Assembly (NCBI GenBank): GCA_004552385.1
Contig: SFOL01000052.1
Location: 1-11,806 of the forward strand
Source: Bacteroidales bacterium
GTDB lineage: Bacteria > Bacteroidota > Bacteroidia > Bacteroidales > Marinilabiliaceae
Direction: 5' to 3'
DNA length: 11,806 nt
Shown here: piece by piece, positions 7,297 to 11,806 of the stretch
How the letters are laid out: every line of letters begins with the position of its first letter
Position numbering within the stretch: the first letter of the stretch is position 1
The notes under the pieces: model-generated
What the model saw: only the letters and a program-made list of their open reading frames with translations
What the model was told of the DNA's origin: nothing
The model's database searches: none
Made by a program: the position numbers and the translations under genes

Positions 7297-7319
7297 GCGT
7301 TTCGTCACCTAAGAAACGC
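7297..7319. repeat. Perfect 7-bp inverted repeat
   Basis: GCGTTTC (7297-7303) and GAAACGC (7313-7319) flank a 9-nt loop, 47 nt after the stop of the alanine dehydrogenase-like gene. No T-run follows, so it is a poor intrinsic terminator on the plus strand. It could be an operator or a 3'-end stabilising hairpin. Confidence 0.5.
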
Positions 7320-7330
7320 GACTCGTCACC
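7302..7330 (+). repeat. Direct repeat of TCGTCACC, 21-bp period
   Basis: TCGTCACC occurs at 7302-7309 and again at 7323-7330. The 21-bp spacing is two helical turns, so both copies face the same side of the DNA. The first copy overlaps the loop of the inverted repeat. Confidence 0.5.
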
Positions 7331-7526
7331 GCCCCGAGTTAAACTATTGACGGCTCACATACGTTTTGAGCATAATTTGAGTTATAACCCCACGTCATAA
7401 CAGGCCGAACACCTCATGACTCTTGCAACTTTTACTTTTAACCGCCGTAAATTGGCACTGAAAACGGAGCTGAAAAGCTTCGCTGTTAGTATAGAACATT
7501 AGGTTTATAGTATAAAGTCAAGTATT

Positions 7527-8123
7527 ATGAAATCTCTTGCAGTTACCTTTTTCACGGCCATCGCAATTATCAGCCTTGCGCTCATATTCGATGTCACCTC
7601 TTCCGACGGCGTAACCACTGCCTCCGGACGTGTCGGCAAAACTATACTCACGCGAGATTCGCAAGGCAGGGTCACCAGTGAGCTCACTTTCGCCATCGAC
7701 GGCAAGAAGTGGGAGGAGACTGTGATGAAACAACTCAGCTATTATGACAACAAAATAGAGACCGTCACGTATAAGAAGGCGGATGGCGTCTGGAACGCCT
7801 CCTCCAAGGTAGTTACCGAGACTGAGGGCGGTAAGCCGGTGCGCTCTACTTTCTTTCAAGCCTCGGAGAGCGGCAAATGGATTGTCATCGCCGAGCAGAA
7901 GGCCGATGACCTCAGCAACAATGACGTCGTTGACGATCTCGTCTTCGACTCCGCCGGCAACCTTGTCATGAAGGCGACCTACGCCTATCTTGACGGCCAG
8001 AAGGTCGGCCTGCAAAAAGAGGAGTATGGTTACGAGAATAACAAGCAGAAGATGAAAGTCTTCTACGCTTGGAACGGCAACAGTTGGAGCAAGACGGTTT
8101 CTGCCAAGGTCGTGGCCGAGTAG
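7527..8123 (+). CDS. Exported protein of unknown function with short Trp-containing repeats
   Basis: A 198-residue protein not confidently recognised. Seen: an N-terminal hydrophobic segment (about residues 5-22, LAVTFFTAIAIISLALIF) that is a signal peptide or membrane anchor; no lipobox Cys follows. The rest is polar and beta-rich and divides into about five degenerate units of 25-40 residues, starting near residues 48, 76, 103, 146 and 173. Each has an aromatic strand (LTFAI, VTYKK, STFFQ, ATYAY, VFYAW), a Gly-containing turn, usually a Trp (62, 89, 118, 187; absent in unit four) and a Lys-rich strand. This pattern resembles Bacteroidales secreted proteins of the DUF3836 type, but that is a resemblance from memory. 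It stands alone, with gene-free DNA on both sides and a candidate terminator about 95 nt downstream, so it is probably monocistronic. The ATG at 7527 places the hydrophobic segment at the N-terminus. Confidence 0.75.
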   Translation: MKSLAVTFFTAIAIISLALIFDVTSSDGVTTASGRVGKTILTRDSQGRVTSELTFAIDGKKWEETVMKQLSYYDNKIETVTYKKADGVWNASSKVVTETEGGKPVRSTFFQASESGKWIVIAEQKADDLSNNDVVDDLVFDSAGNLVMKATYAYLDGQKVGLQKEEYGYENNKQKMKVFYAWNGNSWSKTVSAKVVAE

Positions 8124-8217
8124 CATGGTTAATGACTTGCCCGTTTCCGTGGTGTGGAGCCGACAGGAGGAGCGGGAAGTCGCCTCTCGCAATGATTGGG
8201 AGATCATCTGAAAATAT

Positions 8218-8261
8218 ACCGGCGTGTGGGGTGCTTTGTGCTCCGCACGTCGGTTTGTTTC
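8218..8261 (+). terminator. Candidate intrinsic terminator after the exported protein gene
   Basis: Bases 8218-8231 can pair with 8241-8254 in a continuous 14-bp stem (three G-U wobbles) around a 9-nt loop, followed directly by the T-rich tail TTGTTTC (8255-8261). It lies between the exported protein gene and the promoter of the glycogen operon, the expected place for a terminator. Confidence 0.65.
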
Positions 8262-8324
8262 AATCCGTGCCCCTCTACGCTGTTTTAGACGCAACCGATG
8301 GTAGCAAATACTTACTTGTCGGTG

Positions 8325-8355
8325 TTGAATTTTTAAAACGGTTTCGTTATATTTG
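8325..8355 (+). promoter_or_regulatory. Bacteroidetes-type promoter of the glycogen operon
   Basis: TATATTTG at 8348-8355 is a perfect match to the -7 consensus TAnnTTTG, and TTG at 8325-8327 lies 20 nt upstream as a -33 element. Transcription would start near 8362, giving a leader of about 130 nt before the debranching enzyme ATG at 8492. Confidence 0.7.
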
Positions 8356-8417
8356 TGTCAAGCAGGCGGAGTGTGATTTCTATCTTCACTCGGTTTCTTA
8401 AAATAAGCAAAAAAGGC

Positions 8418-8462
8418 GACCACGGGCCGCGACGCACCGTTCGGTGCTTCCGACTTGTGGTC
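8418..8462 (+). other. Structured leader element upstream of the debranching enzyme gene
   Basis: GACCAC (8418-8423) pairs with GTGGTC (8457-8462), enclosing an inner hairpin GCACC (8434-8438) GTTC GGTGC (8443-8447), with a roughly 10-nt internal loop on each side. It lies within the predicted mRNA leader and ends 29 nt before the ATG. There is no adjacent T-run (the nearest is at 8481-8490), so it is not a classical terminator. It could be a cis-regulatory RNA or protein-binding element; no known riboswitch was recognised. Confidence 0.5.
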
Positions 8463-8491
8463 TTAGTTTAAGATATGTAGTTGTTTTTTGT

Positions 8492-10420
8492 ATGAATTAC
8501 ATTCAGTTTGACGGTACTCTGCTACCCAACTTGGAGTATTCACTCTTCAGAGAGATACTTCAGGCCAACAGGGCTGGAGGCTACCTCAGCACTACGCTCG
8601 TAGGTTGTAACACGCGCAAGTATCACGGGTTGCTCGTCTGCCCTCTCAAGGAGTTCGGCGGGGCGCCATACGTAATGCTCTCCGCCCTGCAGTGCAGCAT
8701 TGCCGTCGGCGAAAAACCTTTCAACCTCGACGTCCAAGAGTATAAAGGTGACTTCTTCGAGCCCAAGGGACATAAGTACATGATCGGCTACGAGGCCTCG
8801 CCAACGTCCACGTTCACCTACCGCGTCGGAGCTGTGGTCATACGTAAGCAGTTTATCCTCGCCCAAAACGAGAGTCAGACTCTCGTGCGCTACACGGTGC
8901 TCGAGGCTCCCGAAAAGTTCACGATGCGTCTCCGCCCCTTCCTCGCGTTCCGAAGCGTCCATGACCTCACTCACGAGAACATGGCTCTCGACACCCACTA
9001 CACCGAGGTCGACGGCGGTGCCGCTTTCTGTCTCTACAAGGGGTTCCCTAATCTCTACATCCAGAGCAGCAAGCCCATGGACTACGTGGCCATGCCCGAC
9101 TGGTACCGCGATGTCGAGTATATGCAGGAGCGATTCCGCGGCTACGGTTTCCGCGAAGACCTTTATGTCCCTGGCTTCTTCGAGACGACAGTACAAGAGG
9201 GCGACTCGTTCGTAGTCTCGGCATCACTCGAGCCCGTCTCCCCTAAAGGTCTTAAGGCAAAGTTCTCTCGCGAGGAGAAGTCAAGGCTGCCAAAAGACTG
9301 CCTTAAAAACGTGCTTATCAACGCCGCGCAGCAGTTCACTGAGCGCGAGCCGGACGGAAGCCTCATGCTCAAGGCCGGCTTCCACTGGAAGAACCCGCAG
9401 CTCAGGGACATGTTCATGGCTCTGCCCGGTCTCGCCATTTTCCAAAAGGACAACAAGTCAACCGACGAGATCCTTAAGACAAGCCTGCCTAACCTCACGA
9501 AGCTCTACGTGGATCAGGCGTCCTTCAACAACACCTCGGTCGACATACCGCTATGGTTCTTCCACTGCCTCAACGAGATGGAGCGGTTCCGTGGCGACGA
9601 TTTCAACGTGGCCGACTACTACGACACCATGAAGCTCCTGCTCGACCATTACTGGGTCGGAGTCGCCGGTAAGATGCACCGACTCGACAACGGTCTCATC
9701 TACGCCCGCAACGAAGGCCACCCGCAGCAGTGGATGAATGCGCAGACCAGCTACGGCCACATGGTCACCCCGCGTTACGGCAGTTGTGTTGAGGTTAACG
9801 CCTTGTGGTACAACGCTATAGCCACCACAATTGCGACTGCTCGAAAGGTCGGCGACAACAAGTTCGTCGAGACATGGTCGACAAGGCTCGAACAAATCGG
9901 CAAAGCCTTCCTCCAGACGTTCCTTAAACCCGACGGCACATTATATGACCGTGTCGACGGCGATTACAAGTCGCCCAAGATACGCCCCAACCAGGTTGTA
10001 GCAGCTGGTCTTAAGTTCTCGCCACTCTCTCGCGAGAACAAGAAGGCCATCATCGATGTCGCCACCGCAAAACTCCTCATCCCCTATGGCCTACGCACCA
10101 TCTCGCCCGAAAGCGAGGATTACCGCGGCGCCGTGGTCGGAAACGAGGATGAGAGGGCCATCTGCGCTCACCAGGGCACGGCATACCCGTGGCTCCTCGG
10201 CTTCTACGCCGATGCGTTGCTCAGCGTATATAAAAACTCCTGCATCGCGCAGCTGCGCCGCCTTGTCGATGGCTTCAACGCCGTCATAAAGGATCATGGT
10301 GTAGGCTCAATAAGCGAGAGTTATAACGGAAATCCGCCTTACAAGGCCGAAGGCGCAATATCCATGGCGTGCAGCGTCGCTGCTGTTCTCAAACTTATAA
10401 AAATCATCGAATCTAAATAG
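8492..10420 (+). CDS. Glycogen debranching enzyme (GH133-like amylo-alpha-1,6-glucosidase)
   Basis: A 642-residue cytoplasmic enzyme expected to hydrolyse alpha-1,6 branch points of glycogen or short alpha-glucans. Seen: an N-terminal GDE_N domain (about 1-270) with NRAGGYLSTTLVGCNTRKYH (26-45), RPFLAFRSVHDLTHEN and REDLYVPGFFET; then an (alpha/alpha)6 GDE_C domain with FHWKNPQLRDMFMALPGL (297-314), WMNAQTSYGHMVTPRYG (414-430), VEVNALWYNA (433-442), HQGTAYPWLLG (560-570) and VGSISESYNG (604-613), whose Glu609 is the likely catalytic base. The WMN motif has Asn416 where many homologues have WMD. The frame is open upstream to a GTG at 8444, but that codon lies inside a leader hairpin and the ATG at 8492 gives the conserved N-terminus. 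It heads a tight operon, 6 nt before the GT4 gene. Confidence 0.92.
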   Translation: MNYIQFDGTLLPNLEYSLFREILQANRAGGYLSTTLVGCNTRKYHGLLVCPLKEFGGAPYVMLSALQCSIAVGEKPFNLDVQEYKGDFFEPKGHKYMIGYEASPTSTFTYRVGAVVIRKQFILAQNESQTLVRYTVLEAPEKFTMRLRPFLAFRSVHDLTHENMALDTHYTEVDGGAAFCLYKGFPNLYIQSSKPMDYVAMPDWYRDVEYMQERFRGYGFREDLYVPGFFETTVQEGDSFVVSASLEPVSPKGLKAKFSREEKSRLPKDCLKNVLINAAQQFTEREPDGSLMLKAGFHWKNPQLRDMFMALPGLAIFQKDNKSTDEILKTSLPNLTKLYVDQASFNNTSVDIPLWFFHCLNEMERFRGDDFNVADYYDTMKLLLDHYWVGVAGKMHRLDNGLIYARNEGHPQQWMNAQTSYGHMVTPRYGSCVEVNALWYNAIATTIATARKVGDNKFVETWSTRLEQIGKAFLQTFLKPDGTLYDRVDGDYKSPKIRPNQVVAAGLKFSPLSRENKKAIIDVATAKLLIPYGLRTISPESEDYRGAVVGNEDERAICAHQGTAYPWLLGFYADALLSVYKNSCIAQLRRLVDGFNAVIKDHGVGSISESYNGNPPYKAEGAISMACSVAAVLKLIKIIESK

Positions 10421-10426
10421 AGCCCT

Positions 10427-11716
10427 ATGAAAGTTTTAATGTTTGGATGGGAGTTCCCACCTCACATTAGCGGTGGCCTCGGCACCGCGTGCTATGGCAT
10501 CACGCGAGGCTTGGCGACAATCCCCGACCTCAAAGTCCTTTTCGTCGTCCCTAAGGCTTTTGGTGACGAGGACAAGAGCAAGGTTGAGGACATTATTGGA
10601 GCCAACACCGTCTCCATCGTCAACAAGCACATCAGATACAGCCAGCAAAGTAAGCAGCTCGACTATATCGAGGTCGACTCTAAACTCGTGCCTTATGTCG
10701 ACCCCGAGGAGTATTACAAACTAAGGACCCTCAACGTCGGCGACGGCTACAAGTATTTCCAGACCGACGAGAACGGCAAGTTCCACTTTGCCGGAGGATA
10801 CGGTGCCGACCTCATGAACGAGATCCGCAACTACGCCATCATCGGCAACATCATTGCGCAGGAGAACTCGTTTGACGTCATCCATGCGCACGACTGGCTA
10901 ACATATCCTGCCGGCATAGCCGCAAAAGAAGCCACAGGCAAGCCGCTCGTAGTCCATGTCCACGCCACTGATTTCGACCGGTCCGGCGGACGCGTCAACC
11001 CCGTCGTCTATGACATTGAGAAGAGGGGCATGGAGGCCGCCGACAAGGTCATCACGGTCTCAAACCTCACAAGGAACACGGTCATTGAGAAATACGGCAT
11101 TCCCGCCGAGAAGGTAGTGACCGTCTATAACGCCGTCGACCCCATCCGGAGCGACTATAACAACTATGCGCGCAAGGGTGTCAACGAGAAGATTGTGACC
11201 TTCCTCGGGCGCATAACAATGCAGAAGGGCCCGGAATACTTCATCGAGGCGGCCTACAAGGTCCTCCAGAAGATGGATAACGTCCGCTTCGTCATGGCGG
11301 GAAATGGAGACATGATGGAGAAGATGGTTCGCAGGGCCGCAAGCCTCAAGATTATGGACCATTTCAGCTTCACCGGCTTCCTCCGCGGGCAGGATGTCTA
11401 CTCCATGCTCCGAATGAGCGACCTCTATGTCATGCCGTCCGTGTCCGAGCCTTTCGGCATATCGCCGCTCGAGGCCATGCAAAGCAACGTGCCTGTCCTC
11501 ATATCTTACCAGAGCGGCGTGGCCGAAATTCTCACTTACGCTATCAAGACTGATTTCTGGGATGTCGACGCCATGGCAGACGCCATGTACGGCGTCCTCA
11601 ATTATCCGTCTCTCGGCAAAATGTTCGCCAAATACGGCATGGATGAGGTCAACTCGCTCAAGTGGGAGAACTCCGCCAAGCAAATCAAAAGGGTTTACGA
11701 CTCGGTCGTTAAATGA
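10427..11716 (+). CDS. Glycogen-synthase-like family 4 glycosyltransferase
   Basis: A 429-residue GT-B glycosyltransferase, likely the alpha-1,4-glucan synthase of this operon or a related alpha-glucosyltransferase using a nucleotide-glucose donor. Seen: MKVLMFGWEFPPHISGGLGT (1-20) with the Gly-rich loop that replaces KxGGL of GT5 enzymes; HAHDWLTYPAG (153-163); VHVHATDFDRSGG (176-188); phosphate-binding FLGRITMQKGPEYF (259-272) with Arg262 and Lys267; and the signature SEPFGISPLEAM (340-351) with the EX7E pair Glu341 and Glu349. Length suits GT4 glycogen-synthase-like proteins of archaea and Bacteroidetes and is shorter than bacterial GT5 GlgA (about 480). It follows the debranching enzyme by 6 nt, and its stop abuts or overlaps the GH57 start. 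A role in glycogen synthesis is inferred from context; the exact product is not proven by sequence. Confidence 0.88.
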   Translation: MKVLMFGWEFPPHISGGLGTACYGITRGLATIPDLKVLFVVPKAFGDEDKSKVEDIIGANTVSIVNKHIRYSQQSKQLDYIEVDSKLVPYVDPEEYYKLRTLNVGDGYKYFQTDENGKFHFAGGYGADLMNEIRNYAIIGNIIAQENSFDVIHAHDWLTYPAGIAAKEATGKPLVVHVHATDFDRSGGRVNPVVYDIEKRGMEAADKVITVSNLTRNTVIEKYGIPAEKVVTVYNAVDPIRSDYNNYARKGVNEKIVTFLGRITMQKGPEYFIEAAYKVLQKMDNVRFVMAGNGDMMEKMVRRAASLKIMDHFSFTGFLRGQDVYSMLRMSDLYVMPSVSEPFGISPLEAMQSNVPVLISYQSGVAEILTYAIKTDFWDVDAMADAMYGVLNYPSLGKMFAKYGMDEVNSLKWENSAKQIKRVYDSVVK

Positions 11717-11727
11717 ATGTACATACT

Positions 11728-11806
11728 ATGAAAAATATTTGCCTGTATTTCCAGCTACACCAGCCTGTCAAGCTCCGTCGATACAGATTCTTCGATATCG
11801 GAAACG
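11728..11806 (+). CDS. GH57 family glycoside hydrolase, N-terminal fragment
   Basis: Only the first 26 residues are inside the window: MKNICLYFQLHQPVKLRRYR followed by FFDIGN. The YFQLHQP strand and RRYRFFDIG motif are, from memory, the characteristic beginning of Bacteroidetes GH57 alpha-amylase-like proteins; the His of HQP is conserved in the family. GH57 members act on alpha-glucans as amylases, 4-alpha-glucanotransferases or branching enzymes, which fits the debranching enzyme and synthase-like genes just upstream. An in-frame ATG at 11713, overlapping the preceding stop as ATGA, would add five residues (MNVHT). The ATG at 11728 gives the usual start, but the earlier one is possible and would couple translation. 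Confidence 0.85.
   Translation, partial: MKNICLYFQLHQPVKLRRYRFFDIGN

Larger units (their letters stand above)
7251..7526. other. 276-bp gene-free region with small repeats
   Basis: No convincing gene is present between the alanine dehydrogenase-like gene and the exported protein at 7527. It holds a perfect 7-bp inverted repeat, a repeated TCGTCACC octamer, a tandem ACGCTTT (7271-7277 and 7279-7285), a repeated TTTGAG (7365-7370 and 7376-7381) and a repeated TAGTATA (7487-7493 and 7508-7514). A weak -7-like element TAGGTTTA (7500-7507, one mismatch) lies 20 nt before the next ATG without a clear -33 element. Confidence 0.6.

Noticed and set aside
7518..8294. A 258-codon open frame on the minus strand opposite the exported protein gene
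   Set aside because: Its product is rich in Arg, Leu and Val without recognisable motifs, it runs through the candidate terminator, and the plus-strand frame has a signal segment and regular repeats. It is an antisense shadow in GC-rich DNA.
8069..8401. A 110-codon plus-strand frame between the exported protein and the glycogen operon
   Set aside because: It starts inside the exported protein gene in another frame, crosses the terminator hairpin and the promoter, and has no recognisable features.
8418..8490. Leader structure plus downstream T-run as an intrinsic terminator or attenuator
   Set aside because: The T-rich stretch (8481-8490) begins about 18 nt after the stem ends, too far for a classical terminator. 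Attenuation by another mechanism is not excluded.
8444..8491. GTG at 8444 as the start of the debranching enzyme
   Set aside because: The codon lies in the 3' arm of the inner leader hairpin and the added 16 residues are unlike the family; ATG at 8492 gives the expected N-terminus.
1..11806. CRISPR arrays, tRNA or rRNA genes, insertion sequences and phage genes
   Set aside because: No regularly spaced repeats, tRNA cloverleaf, rRNA-like sequence, transposase or phage motif was seen on either strand.

Overview
The window reads as a chromosomal segment of a Bacteroidales bacterium, possibly Muribaculaceae-like; the exact family cannot be fixed from sequence alone. Pointers are two perfect matches to the Bacteroidetes -7 promoter element (TAnnTTTG), starts without clear Shine-Dalgarno sequences, an S46 dipeptidyl peptidase (a family concentrated in this phylum), and a glycogen cluster of debranching enzyme, GT4 synthase-like protein and GH57 protein. 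The DNA is fairly GC-rich, which produces many long open antisense frames that are not genes.

Region 1 (1-3366) is a surface-glycan and lipid A block. Two minus-strand genes, a GT2 glycosyltransferase and the start of a lipid A acyltransferase cut by the window edge, diverge from two overlapping plus-strand genes, a GT4 glycosyltransferase and a GT10 fucosyltransferase. The intergenic space between the two pairs carries a 13-bp direct repeat. Together the four genes suggest synthesis or decoration of lipopolysaccharide or another surface glycan, perhaps with fucose.

Region 2 (3442-7250) is a probable transcription unit. A TATATTTG promoter element and a hairpin-forming leader precede a secreted S46 dipeptidyl peptidase of DPP7 type, followed closely by tsaE (tRNA t6A modification) and an alanine-dehydrogenase-like protein whose dinucleotide-binding and active-site motifs look degenerate.

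Region 3 (7251-8261) holds a 276-bp gene-free stretch with small repeats, a 198-residue exported protein of unknown function built from about five short Trp-containing units, and a good candidate intrinsic terminator.

Region 4 (8325-11806) is a glycogen/alpha-glucan operon. A well-formed Bacteroidetes promoter and a structured leader are followed by a GH133-like glycogen debranching enzyme, a GT4 glycogen-synthase-like protein and the start of a GH57 protein that runs off the window. 

No tRNA, rRNA, CRISPR array, insertion sequence or phage gene was seen. Nothing here clearly amounts to a new multi-gene system. The items most worth a second look are the degenerate alanine dehydrogenase, the structured leaders, and the repeat-built exported protein with its unusual upstream region.
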